In this document: positions 26,863 to 47,448 of the stretch, one piece after another | Layout: each line of letters begins with the position of its first letter | Numbering within the stretch: the stretch's first letter is position 1 | NCBI GenBank assembly: GCA_026929865.2 | Contig: CM049406.2 | Location: forward strand, 24,354,001-24,418,000 | Source of the DNA: Hyperoplus lanceolatus | Taxonomy: Eukaryota; Chordata; Actinopteri; Uranoscopiformes; Ammodytidae | Reading direction: 5' to 3' | Length of the DNA stretch: 64,000 nucleotides | The notes under the pieces: model-generated | The model's input: the letters and a program-made list of their open reading frames with translations, nothing else | Database searches by the model: none | Told to the model about the DNA's origin: nothing | Program-made: the position numbers and the translations under genes

Positions 26863-27368
26863 ATCATTCTTAGGACTATTCAGATGGTTAAAGATTTGTT
26901 CAAACCGTGTTACTTGTCTGATTTACATATATATATATTTACAAATAGGAAGGTACAGAGAAGGATGCTGATGATGTCAGTATGAGTTGAGCAGAGTGGA
27001 CCATAAACACAAGTGCCTAGTGCCACCTAGAGGACAGTTTTGTTATGTGTGTTAAAAATGAATTCTGCTTGTAAAACAGATAGAAACACCTGAAAGTATT
27101 TTTTTTTCACAATAAAATTTTTGTTCTGTTTTCCACATTGAAGGCACCTCTTTGTACAGGTTTAGAAAAATGTGACTTTATGACTTTATTCTTGACTTTA
27201 TGTTTTACTAACAGTTGTAATTGTACAGTGTGCTTCTACTAATGAACTGCAGGGTTACACCTTATGTGTATCAAACCAATGCAGATACAAACAAAGCATA
27301 GGCCTACAGTATTTTGATACAACAGATATTTTCTCAGATGTCATATTTTGTGCACTATATACTTGTAC
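26863..27368. other. Intergenic, nothing recognised
   Basis: AT-rich sequence with a short TATA run near 26930. No gene or repeat end is seen. Confidence 0.3.
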
Positions 27369-28849
27369 ATAAAGGGATGGTTCAGCAATTTCGAAGTGGG
27401 GTTGTACGGGGTACTTAGATAAAGTTAGTGTGACAATATGGAGATGGCGGTCATTGCAGGCACTTTAAGGAGTTTAGTGGAGAAGTCGCTGTGGCAGAAG
27501 TCAGCCTCGTACTGTTGCAGAGGGGGACAGAACATTTTTTTCCCCCCACAAATATAAATGCTTACCGAAAATCTAAATATCTGTTTAATTGTTCAACGGC
27601 TTGATTTGCTGCCAGACAGACATTTATTTTTGTTTACTTGTGTCTCTTGAATAATCCGAAGTAGCTCTGAGTCTAGCAGCTGATTAGTGGAGTGATACAA
27701 AAAAGAAACAGCTATCTGGCAGGAAACTAAAGCTTTGTGATAAATATAGGTTTAGCATACAATTAAACAGATATTTGGGTTTTAGGTTAGTATTTACAGT
27801 ACAGTATATATGTGGAGAAAAACGTTTTTCTTCTGGTCCCCTCTGCAACAGCACAAAGCTGACGTCTCCACCAAACTCCTTATTGTGACTGCATTGATCG
27901 CCATCTTCTTAGGGGCACTTTACACGACAACACGAAAGGGTGCAAACGCGGAAATATTCCCGCGGTTGCACTATATCATGTACATGAAAACAGCAAACGC
28001 AGGCATGAAACCGCAGGTTTTTGAGATCACCTCCCAGGGAGGATTTTTTGGAGGTTTTGGTTTCTTGTAAACACCGAAACCATTTTCCCTTGTAACGCTG
28101 ACGTCACGGCTCCACTTCACGTATGCATAGTCTATAACATTTGCTGTCAAAATACCCACACGCGAGTTATAAAGTTAGAAGACAACATAACATGCACGGT
28201 GTCTCCGCGGCACCATCACTGTGATCAGCGGAGAGTGTCATGCAGGGCTTAAATAGGCCTGTAACACTCGCCAATTTAGTCTATAGTCTATTAGTAAGTT
28301 ATTGATACCATGCACCCACCACTTTGTCTGGGGAAAGATTTGTGCTTTGCCGGTTTTTCAAGCAAAATAAACGTGTGTAGCTTCTATATGCCAGGGACAC
28401 GGCTCTCTCTATATTAAAAAAACACCTATCCATAGTTCAGCGCGCAGCGGTTAAGGTACTGTTCAACAAAAGGAGCATTAAGGCTACGGCTTCACAGTAA
28501 AAGCATTTCACTGGCTAAACATTAATAGCATTTCACTGGACAAACGTGAGTTGACGTTTATTTTGAAGTACGCCTAACAGGAAAGTAGCCGCTCACAAGG
28601 CCCCTTCACTACCAGCATGTCTTCTGTTTTCACGAGTTCAATGCGGTGAAATAAGCACTGGCGTTTTCTCCCGGAGGCCAAGGGAAGCCAGGCTTCCCTG
28701 TTTTTTAGGCTGTAGTTGTCATCCAATAAAACCATTTTTATTAACAGTTTCGGTAATTCTTTGGTGCTGTGTTGCTGTCATTTCTTCCCCATTTTTCTCC
28801 TCTCATTGAGCATTTCACAATGGGCGAAACAGCGCCCCTTTACATATAG

Positions 28850-29255
28850 GTTGCGTTCCGAATCGCATACTCTTTCTTTTTTCTATTCTACATACTACAT
28901 CCGACGATAAAAAGAATCTAGTTAGGATGCAGTAGGCATACTATTGGGACATACTTTTCTCTCTTATTTCATCATAATATTGCGCCTTGATCTTGCCTCT
29001 TGCTTTTATATCCGTCGCATCCCCGTTTGTTTTCATATGGAGGCTTCGTCGATGTTACGTCACTTCACGTGCGCACTGGATTGTGGGTCAGAATCGCCCA
29101 AATAGGATGCACTTTTCAATACTAACAATCTTGGCCGCATGAAGTAGGACATCCGGGTACTTCTAACCATCCTAAATCTGGCCACAAGAATCGGGACATC
29201 CTAAATCTTTTTTCTACATACTATATAGTAGAAAGTATGCGATTCGGAACGCAAC
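28850..29255. mobile_element. MITE family N, copy 2
   Basis: A 406 bp copy with the same GTTGCGTTCCGAATCGCATA terminus at both ends, inverted relative to copy 1 at 1917-2343. The interiors match closely, with the blocks AAGTAGGACATCCGGGTACT, CGATGTTACGTCACTTCA and GCGCACTGGATTGTGGGTCA. It is non-coding. Confidence 0.75.
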
Positions 29256-29409
29256 CTTAGATTCTGAAGACGCGGCGAAACATGATACTGCACACTGTAT
29301 GTCCTCGAGGAAGCCAGCCCGAGCTGGCATCCCTTGGTGAAAAAAAGAAAGAAGGATTGACCAATCAGGTGAGGCTATTGTCTTGACACTGCCCTCCTGT
29401 GATTGGTCA

Positions 29410-29975
29410 GGAGGGTGTCATGAGGGAGGCAAGCAGGCCCCCAGGACAGTGCCGTCTCCGAGCAGCCAGCATGGACATGTGGCCAACCCATTGGTATTAC
29501 ATGGTGAGGGGTGGAGCTTATTTTCATGCGGCCCGTAGGCAGGTTTCCCTGTCCACACAGTACAAGCGGCGAACAAGATTGTGTCTCTGCAAAAATTTTC
29601 TGGATATCAATCATAGGCTCATACTTATCTTTAGACCATATACTATTAAAATTGAAGTTTTCTCATTTCAAAACGCCACCTCAAGCGTTTTATTAGCCCA
29701 ACGGCTTTTAACGGCTTTCAGTTTGTTTTCGCCAGGCTAGATGCTACAGAACGAGAATGATTCTACTCCCGCCTCCAGTCCGCTACGCTTGCTGCCCTCT
29801 TTCTTGATAGGTCCATAGTGCAGCTACATCATGAGCTACATCCATGCTACGTCATGCTTCCGGGCCGCATGGAATTTCCGGATTATACTTCCTTGTTGCG
29901 TCTCTGCGCCAATGAGCAGCTTTCATAGGAATGAATGGGTGCCGTGTTTCAATCCGGTGTCGATTTCTTTATATG
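29410..29975. mobile_element. Family Q, copy 2 (compact)
   Basis: The parts 29410-29818 and 29870-29975 match 7703-8113 and 2478-2600 in inverted orientation. The termini are of the type CTTTATATGTCCATG (29958-29972) and CTTTCTTGATAGGTCCATAG (29799-29818). This copy lacks the roughly 5 kb found between the two parts at the other site, so it stands in for the empty state. Confidence 0.6.
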
Positions 29976-30121
29976 TCCATGGTGCCAAGGGAAGCCACTC
30001 GGCCCTTGGCTTCACACCAATCAAATCAAAGCATCATTATCAACATCACTGAAATTTAACAACAATAACAATAGCGGGAGATTAGCATGTTTGCATTGTT
30101 ATCATATTAGCAAGAACAGTT

Positions 30122-30328
30122 ATGGAGGGTGGAGATTTTGAGTATTTAGTAAAACATTATTTTACCAAACTGCCAATTGAGGAGCCATTAAAAATCAAAT
30201 CTGACGGCGGGCCAATGCGTGTGGAGAGAAAGAAAGTTTATCGCACTTTCAGGGAGGAGAACTATGTACGCACCGAGTGGCTAGCTAGTAGCGGCAAACT
30301 TCAGCTAATGGCCTTCCTCTACAAATAG
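30122..30328 (+). pseudogene. Exon-like start of a hAT-type transposase
   Basis: The frame opens MEGGDFEYLVKHYF. It then has KKVYRTFREENYVRTEWLAS, which resembles the TTF-type zinc-finger region of ZMYM/hAT-derived transposases, where an aromatic-rich R.F...WY..W.W motif precedes paired cysteines. Those cysteines are not seen before the stop. GTGAGT lies at the end of the frame (AAATA/GTGAGT), so this may be a first exon whose partners are lost. Family assignment is tentative. Confidence 0.35.
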
Positions 30329-30737
30329 TGAGTAAAATACACACCTTCTCCCGGCGCGGGTTCCCTTTACTGTCCGTTTAGCTATATGTTATGTTTTGTG
30401 TTATTTTATTGCTAATTGTGCCTTGATTAAGTTGCATTGGTATCCACTGAAGTTGTTCTGGGTTGTCTTAAGTAGTGTTGTATAATGAACATTTGGCCTA
30501 GTTCTTAAAGGAAAAGGATGTATAGAAAGTATGTGTGTATGTCAAGCACCTAACTTATTGTGTGAGTCGTGTCTCACGTGAATGTGAAACTTAAAATAGC
30601 CAATAAAACGTCCCCTAATTATATTGTGAATTAATTCGAATCTGTATTGGGCATTAAGCGGCTAGTTGTGTATTCCGGTCGGGGTGGGGGTTCATTTATA
30701 ATACAATGTATAATTTAATAAAACGATTAGGAGGTGT

Positions 30738-30775
30738 GTGAGTGAGTGAGTGAGTGAGTGAGTGAGTGAGAGAGA
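30738..30775. repeat. (GAGT)n microsatellite
   Basis: Seven or eight GAGT units in block B, followed by a short GA run. Confidence 0.9.
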
Positions 30776-31437
30776 GTAACGAACGAGCGGTGTCGGACAG
30801 ATTACAGGCGTGTGCAAATCCTGGTAAAGTGACCTAGTTCTTAAACGAAAAGGATGTATAGAAAGTATGTGTGTATGTCAAGCACATAACTGATTGTGTG
30901 AGTTGTGTCTCACGTGAACGTGAAACTTAAAATAGCCTATAAAACGCCCCCTAATTATATTGTGAATAAATTCGAATCTGTATTGGGCATTAAGCGGCTA
31001 GTTGTGCATTCCGGTCGGGGTGGGGGGTGTGTAAGAGCCATTGACCCTTTTTGTTTGTTTGCTTGGTTGTATTGTTATGCCTAATTCGACTGCCTGGTGG
31101 CCCAGGTAACCGGATGCAAGGCTATAAATCAGGCGTAGCAGGGACGCCAGGTGATTGCATGCCGGAAGGCAAATTGTTTTCGACCGTGCTATGGAGCACA
31201 GATTAACAGAGAATAGTTTGTTGTATGTACAAGTCGCACCCTTATTTGTGTTAATGAATAAAAGTAAGCATTTTAACTCTAAGGAACGAGTGGACATTCA
31301 AAAGTTTCAACTGTTAACTGTAGGCTATACGCACGCGTCAGACACCAAAACGACATACAACCTAGTGGCTAATGGTAAGCCGCTACAGGGTGCATTTATA
31401 ATACAATGTATAATTTAATAAAACGATTAGGAGGTGT

Positions 31438-31500
31438 GTGAGTGAGTGAGTGAGTGAGTGAGTGAGTGAGTGAGTGAGTGAGTGAGTGAGTGAGTGAGCG
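31438..31500. repeat. (GAGT)n microsatellite, expanded copy
   Basis: About fifteen GAGT units at the same place in block B', roughly twice the length of the run in block B. Confidence 0.9.
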
Positions 31501-32015
31501 AACGAGCGGTGTCGGACAGATTACAGGTGTGTGCAAGTCCTAGTAAAGTGACCAGGCGCTATAATAGCTCTTGTAGTTACATTAAATACAAGCTGCAACG
31601 TAGCCTACTCTTTTCTGTCCCCCATCCTTCCAATAAACATGTAGATTAAAGGTGTTGTCTCACTTGGCTTCCTCAAAAAAAATCCCCACGCCACGCCACT
31701 GGAAATAAGAGGACAGAAAGCTTGTCATTTACAATACTTGTAACCCCAAGCTTACACCAACCGCTTTATGAATGTTAGTGGCATTAATTTTAGGTTACAG
31801 TAAGGTTTTATGCATCAAATTGTACCGGAAAAGCTATCTACTACTACCTTGTACCGCCAACTGCCGGCCTGGCATGCTTACTACAGCGATTTCGTCCCGT
31901 TTCCTCTGAAAACATGTGTACGAGTGAAGATGTCAGATAAATTGTGTCTGAACGGGTTCTTTTTTAAACCAAAAACGGGAAAACTGTCACGTTTTCACTG
32001 TGTAAAGTGCCCCTT

Positions 32016-32542
32016 AAAGATCTCCTATTATACTACTTTTATTGTCTTAATTTCTTGTTAAAAACTGCTATAGAGCAACCTGACACGAATCACATCACAA
32101 AAAAACTATGTAGATTTTCGGGACACTCTTCCTCTTACCCTAGCGAGCACAGCAGTCTCTCTCTACACACTGCTTTGAGCTTCTCCGCCCCTCCCCCCCT
32201 GCTGCAAACCCTACTCCGTTGTGATTGGTTACCTTCCTTCCAGCAGCGGGAGATTTTCAGGAAGGTGGGGGCATGCAGCCGGAGCTTGCCTGAACAGCAT
32301 TACCATACATGGAAACATCCGGGTACGTGACATCACGATACCCGGAAATTTGAACAAGTGAATTCTCGACCGGCTGCCCTAGTGTTTAGTGCTCTGCATA
32401 GCAACCCCAGACGGTCAGCAGGGAATACGTCGAAATGCATGTACGTAATTATTTGATAAGCTAGTATGGTTAAACATGACTATAAATCATTATAACAACG
32501 TTTATAGGTCATAAAAGTCAAAAAGTATCATAGGTCCTCTTT
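32016..32542. mobile_element. TTAA-type MITE, family V
   Basis: The left end AGATCTCCTATTATACTACT follows TTAA at 32014-32017, and the right end complements to AGAGGACCTATGATACTTTT next to TTAA near 32540. The termini AGG(A/T)CCTATTATGCTTTT are common in fish TTAA-target elements. The roughly 520 bp interior is non-coding. It lies directly between the decayed transposon on its left and element R on its right. Confidence 0.55.
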
Positions 32543-34337
32543 AAAGCGGCTACGAGTAACATTTAAATATCTTTTAAACAGCCTCATGTTTCCTCTGATA
32601 ATCATAAATTACCTTTAACAGCAAACGAGACCATCAGTGCAAAGAAAGACGTTTTTAAATCAGAGATCTATCAGTTAGCTAGTGACTTGCCAGAAAGAAA
32701 TAAACAGCAGCAAACAGACCTTCTAGATTTCAACGTTCCGAGTCTACCCCTCCTTGGGGAATTTACAGAAGCTACGGTGGCCTCTTTTCACAATATTAAA
32801 GCGGCTACGAGTAACATTTAAATATCTTTTAACCCATTGATGACGGCTGCTGCGCGATGCCACATTGCCTCTCCTGCCTGATGCTGCATCGTGCAGCATT
32901 GTTACTTTATCTAATTTTCATGGCATGCACAGCATAGAGTGCACTGTCATTGGTTCAAATACACATGAGGTGGGTTTTGTTGATTTTTTAAGACCACGTG
33001 ATCACCCAAAAGTTGTGTGGTTTGGCGAAAATCACATCAATCAAAAAAATAAAAAAATAAAAATAAAATAAATTAATAAAAAAAAATAAGCCGGCTGTGT
33101 CAGCGATAGTGTATTACAGAACAGTTAGTGGCGTTTGGTGCGCAGAATCAAGGTCCACTATAGGCTACTGACGAAAATCACACTAGATATTTTATATTAT
33201 TTATTCTTTTTTTTCTCCCCCATCTAATTTTGACGATTTTTAGAAAAATTTGTTGGTGTGTAAGCGCTAAGGGAGCATGTTTAAATAAAACCTGTGAACC
33301 TTAACTTTTAAATGTATTTTATTTCATGTTTCTATGTGCTACACAGGCTTGACTTGACAATTCGTACTATTTTTTCAGAAAACCCTCAGGCATTAAGGAC
33401 ATCCATCCTAGATTGCCATAGTCATCAATGGGTTAAACAGCCTCATGTTTCCTCTGATAATCATAAATAACCTTTAACAGCAAACGAGACCATCAGTGCA
33501 AAGAAAGATGTTTAGAAATAGTTTTTATTACTGCTTTTGGTCTGGTCGCACACCCAGTCCGATTTTCGGTTCGCTCATGCAAGCTCTATGGTCACATATC
33601 CGTATTGGTCGCAGATTTCAGTGTGGCGCAGCAACGTGAATTGAGAAGCCTATCCCTCCAGGTGAGGGAAGGGGAGCGGGAGCCTTGTTTGATACAGTTA
33701 TTTGTCGTCATAATGACTGATAACGGGGCTGAACCATCAAAGAAAAAAAAGAAAATGCAATGAAGAAAAGCTAAAAGGGAGAGTGATATAGGCTACGGGG
33801 GGACGAGGGCGTTGCCAAGCAACGTGTATACAATTTCACAAGAGCGAAACTAGACTGCAGTGTTTACTTCTAAATGAATGAGCGGTTGGTACTAACACAA
33901 AGTTTGCTTTGCTTCACCATCATCAGATAACCATTATCTGAAATAGTCATTATTTACATCAACAACACAAACACATTACCTCATCGTGATCCATACTAAC
34001 TGCCGTCTATCGTTCATTCGCTTTCTGTGAGGAGTCGGACACGTAGCCTAATCTTTCAGCTCCGTGAGAGAGAGTAGTTTGCAATCAGCATTGCAATCAG
34101 GTGCGTGTGGTAGTGACTGGCATTAGTTCATGCAGTGTCAAAACCACTCTCACGGAGCCGAAAAGAGTCCTCACACTTTCAACACACGGACATGCACTAT
34201 ATTGCTCCCTTCTCAGTTCACACTCACGCGCCTGGCACGCGCTAGTAAACAGCTTTGCGACAGCGGGCGTCGTAAAAATACTACCGCTTTTGTCCAAAGG
34301 GGACGCCAATGTGCCATGTTACTCGTAGTGGCTTTAA
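32541..34337. mobile_element. Element R unit, copy 1, with nested piggyBac MITE
   Basis: The terminus TTAAAGCGGCTACGAGTAAC occurs twice (32541 and 32801) and its inverted partner GTTACTCGTAGTGGCTTTAA ends at 34337. The unit from 32659 to 34337 recurs at 50017-51698 in the same orientation and looks about 95 percent identical. Its parts in order are a 110 bp piece of the left end, a 140 bp open segment X (32659-32800), then the full element with a piggyBac-type MITE at 32833-33432. Confidence 0.7.
32833..33432. mobile_element. piggyBac-type MITE, copy 1
   Basis: A 600 bp element with termini CCCATTGATGAC and GTCATCAATGGG, flanked by TTAA on both sides. The CCC/GGG ends plus TTAA are the hallmark of piggyBac transposons. 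The uninterrupted sequence exists at 32571-32585 (TTTTAAACAGCC), which confirms the insertion site. Confidence 0.85.
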
Positions 34338-34408
34338 GGTAACACACTTACTATGCCTAAGTACCCCATACAACCACACCACTTCAAAATACTGAACTAT
34401 CCCTTTAA

Positions 34409-35503
34409 CACTAACATTTTACAAATGGATTTGGTTTGCGTATGTTAGTATGTTGCGTGTGTTATATGCTGTCATGTTACAAAAGGGTTTTCACAAAATG
34501 CTCAATGTCTGTCTCATTACTGTGTGTTTCAAAGTGTTACCCCTTCAGATCAATAGCAACAAGGTGAAGGAATTTAGGTACCTGGGAAGGATGAAAAGAG
34601 CGTCCCCTTTTGCAGTGTTGTGGGCATTGGCTGATGGTAGAACTGGGCTGGGTCCACGTCTCCTAGCTGGGCAGAAAAGTTGTTGCGGAGCAGCTCCTCC
34701 TTGTTAACAATAACACTGACCTGGTTAACAAACATTAGGATGGAAAGTGTGATTAAAGTGTTAACATCTATAGTAAGACACACACATCTGTGACTAGTTG
34801 CAAAGGAAGGAGTAAGGAACAAATCAGGTATCAACTGCTTATAATTGAATAGCAACTCTCAATATGGTAAATGTAACAAATGCGGTTAACCCTGCATCAC
34901 ATGCTAAATGGAACAAAAACATGAATAACTTATCATTACTTTCTTATTAGGGTACATACACACTTAGCCAAACAGTTGGTGTAAAGTATCACATTGGTTT
35001 TCTACTGTTACTAACCATGTTTGTGTCCCCTCAGGGGAAGTTGAGTTTCTCCCCTTAAATGGCAAGCACTTACTGAGGTTTTATTCAGGATAAGTTCATG
35101 AATGACAAGCCACGAATAGCAGAATTTCATATTGTATATTGAATTTGTAATACATCTGCAACTTGCAATATTGTACTTAATAACTTGTATGTTACAATGG
35201 ACAATTATTACTCTACAATGTGCTGTTTTATTTTTTTAAGGTGTTATTAATGTTCACTTACTCAAAATAGTCATGGCACAATGGATATAATAATTAAAAT
35301 GTCCCAAAATTTCCTCTACAGGATTGACAATTTAACAATTCTATCAAACAAAAACAAAATCATATATTTTACATTTGACAACTAAAATAATGCTTCAGAT
35401 TATCAATAAATAACTCATTTTACAATGAGAAATGTATAAATGGCATGTCAATATAAGAATCATCCTAAAACACAGGATTTACAAACAAATTTGGACAAAA
35501 TAA
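34409..35503. other. 3' flank of fbxo36
   Basis: AT-rich sequence between the second nest and the fbxo36 stop codon. The part nearest 35504 is probably 3' UTR. No other gene is seen. Confidence 0.4.
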
Positions 35504-38091
<2,588 letters not shown>

Positions 38092-38198
38092 GTCAACGTT
38101 TCTGCGTTACCGTGGTAACGGAACTTCCTTGTTTGGAGATTTGGGGCACGTGAAGAAAGTTAGCATTTAGATTATGTCTACAAATTACAACAACCCGT

Positions 38199-38265
38199 GG
38201 TAACACTTTACAATATCTATGTAGAAGGTACTACAATTTTGTGTACCTTATTGTAAAGTGTTACC
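38199..38265. mobile_element. 67 bp MITE, complete
   Basis: Perfect 16-bp inverted termini GGTAACACTTTACAAT enclose only 35 bp. The same right terminus and adjoining bases occur at 6525-6548. It is a very short cut-and-paste derivative lying about 110 bp upstream of the fbxo36 start codon. Confidence 0.8.
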
Positions 38266-38284
38266 TGATATTCTATAAAAAAGT

Positions 38285-38815
38285 AGATCACATTACCCCA
38301 GTTCTTAGGTCTTTGCACTGGCTTCCTGTCAGTCACTCAAAGAATTGATTTTAAAATATTGATGATGGTCTACAAAGCCTTAAATGGTTTAGGGCCAAAA
38401 TATATTACTGATCTGCTGATACGTTATGAGCCGCCCAGAGCCCTTAGGTCGTCTGGGACAGGTCTTTTAAAAGTCCCCAGAGCTAGGACTAAACCAACAA
38501 GTCCGCAAAATCTTACGACCGTATAGGTCGTTTGTACCGCCACGAATTACGACCCACTGGAGCGTACCAAAAACGAGCGCCTCTACTGGTCGCGGGAGGT
38601 ATGTATGCCACATATATTTTTTAGCTCTGTGCATTTAGGGTTTTAGCCATTGTATTTAGGTGTAAATGATTTAAGATCAAAACTCAAATCAACGGTTGGA
38701 AAAAAACAAAAAAAATGCTAAATCTATTGATTTGGTGAGTATAAGGACAACGCCCATACTCTTTTCTTGTGCTCTATAAATAAAATTGCCTTGCCTTGCC
38801 TTGCCTATAACAATA
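38285..38815 (+). mobile_element. L2-type LINE, 3' fragment
   Basis: Translation around 38300-38480 gives the reverse-transcriptase tail pattern LHWLPVSHSKNxF-type followed by KILMMVYKALNGLGPKYI and LLIRYEPPRALRSSGTG, as at the C-terminus of L2-clade ORF2. The 3' end near 38770-38812 has AAATAAAATTGCCTTGCC with short repeats, typical of the same LINEs. The part between (38520-38760) looks foreign or worn. It is 5'-truncated and dead. Confidence 0.7.
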
Positions 38816-40532
38816 TAAATACCTATGCATAGTAAAACACTCGGTTATAGTAATAATTACTTTTAGCCTAAAAGTATTGTAATCTAACAGCACTGCAACA
38901 CATTCAAACTTCAGAAAGGTTATGGCCTAGTAGGCCTTCATCGTTACACACCTGCTGAGTTTACCTAATAAACCCACATATTGAGTGTTTTTATTTAACC
39001 TTGTTTTCATACAGATTAAGACCACAACAAAAACAGTAGTTAAAAATCTTTTAATTTATTTATACATATATTTATATATGTACACATTTAATTACCTATT
39101 CTTGTAAAGACAATAAACACATCGTCAAATGCATTATTAGTCATCGGTGGCACAGTTGAAACCCTAGGTCTCCAGAGCCCCAGGCTGACCTAGTAACATA
39201 ATGAACCCTAAATGTGTCTGTTCCTTACCCCTGCCTTTTAAGCAAACTCAATGGAGATGTTTCTACCAGGATTCTACTCATCCTGCTCTGCACTCCAAAG
39301 GCTTTTTATTCAGAAGGCAAAGAGGAAGAATACAGATTTCAAGGGAGTGCGGTGAATACAACAACTAACATTTCATAAAGTGTTTGTCACATGTTGTAGC
39401 CTACTTTTTCTCTTTTTTTGCAGAGGCAGTCTGTTAAAATTGTGTTTATTGACACGTCACCTGCAACCATGAGAAAAACCACCTCAGTTGTTAAGAAGCA
39501 ACCCAATCTGGGTCACATCCACAACATCAAAGCTCTCTTACGTCTATCCTTTCGTTGTAACCATATTCTTAAAAGTGAATATATAATATTTGCCACTTTG
39601 AAATCTTCAACCAACTGGTAAAATGTTATACAGAGTATATTCAACAATTGACCACTTTTTATAGATTAGGTAGGGTAATAGGACCGAGAAATAGTCATCT
39701 TAATGGCTGCACTTCTCTTTGCACAATTTGCGCTCTAGTAAACTTGCCTGTCCCTTTACCTGCTGGCCTAATATTGAAGGAGCTGCCCTTAGTTTCAAAG
39801 CAAAATCTAGCCCCTAATCTTTTTTGACAAGTTCACAGATATTGGCAATATTTAAAAGGATTACTGAAGAGTCAATGATGCTTTGTCACATCCAGCTGTT
39901 TGGTTTGTTACTCTTTTTTTAAATAAGTGGATTTGGTTGATTTGGGTTATAGGCAACTTGGATCCAGACAAATGGCACCTTAGTGCTGGTATAATGCACT
40001 TTGGTGCCAGTATAGTGCCAGTATAGTAGTAATAATGCTAAAATAACAAAGGATATCCCTTTTGAAAATGACATACCTGCATCATCATGGTTGCTTTAAA
40101 ACACAGACCATGGAAATCCGTTAATAATCTTAAATATATACTTACCTACGCAGATAGTTTGTAGTGGGTTTTTTTTTCCACAAGGGGACCATATACTCAC
40201 CCTTGTTAACTCTGTCCTCGTTATAACATACATATACTTAATTTTGATTACAAATAATGATATGCACAGAGCTTACAGTCATAAACACAAAATAAAAATC
40301 CTATAATGTATTGTCTATAGTCCAAACAGTACAAATTCCCCCCAATAACAGTCCTTTAGTCGTTAATATAGTCCTTTGTACTCCTTCATAGTGTTGTAAA
40401 CTTTTTTTTATGAAAAAAAACAAAAAAAAACAGAAGTCTTTTTGAAAAAAAGTACTGCTTCTAATTGCATGATGAACGTGTGTAGAATTTGTGCTGCATG
40501 CTGCCCTCTGGTGGCGAGGACTCAGAGGTGTG
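38816..40532. other. Intergenic between fbxo36 and agfg1
   Basis: The right part is probably agfg1 3' UTR. The rest is AT-rich with no clear gene or element. Confidence 0.4.

Positions 40533-47448
<6,916 letters not shown>

Larger units (their letters stand above)
30495..31553. repeat. Duplicated blocks A-B-A'-C-B'
   Basis: Block A (about 30500-30690) recurs at 30838-31023 with few changes (AAAAGGATGTATAGAAAGTA to TTCCGGTCGGGGTGGGGG). Block B (about 30692-30830) recurs at 31391-31553 (TTTATAATACAATGTATAAT through a GAGT run to GGTGTCGGACAGATTACAGG). The blocks alternate, so this is a partial tandem duplication of about 340 bp with a 370 bp segment inserted or retained in the second unit. Confidence 0.75.
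27910..32013 (+). mobile_element. Decayed transposon with GGGGCACTTTACAC termini
   Basis: AGGGGCACTTTACAC at 27911 is matched by GTGTAAAGTGCCCCT at 31999-32013. Between them is 4.1 kb that holds an exon-like frame at 30122-30328 resembling the zinc-finger start of a hAT-type transposase. It also holds MITE N copy 2, family Q copy 2 and GAGT repeats. I find no target duplication, so the pairing of the ends is an inference from the inverted termini. Confidence 0.45.
27371..34406. mobile_element. Outer element O of the second nest
   Basis: The left end AAAGGGATGGTTCAG at 27371 pairs with the complement of CTGAACTATCCCTTT ending at 34406. The inverted similarity runs about 75 bp inward (AAGTGGGGTTGTACGGGGTA against the complement of TACCCCATACAACCACACCA). 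TTAA-like bases flank it (ATAA on the left, TTAA on the right). The AAAGGGATAGTTC type of terminus is frequent in teleost DNA. About 7 kb lies between the ends, most of it later insertions. Confidence 0.6.

Noticed and set aside
27810-28070. Plus-strand frame with a hydrophobic stretch (LLIVTALIAIFLGALY)
   Set aside because: It crosses the left border of a decayed transposon, so it mixes two unrelated sequences.
30738-31500. Regular short repeats that could suggest a CRISPR array
   Set aside because: They are simple GAGT runs with no spacers, in a vertebrate genome.
34097-34342. Overlapping frames on both strands
   Set aside because: They lie in the right end of element R, are not kept in the copy at 51480-51698, and are chance.
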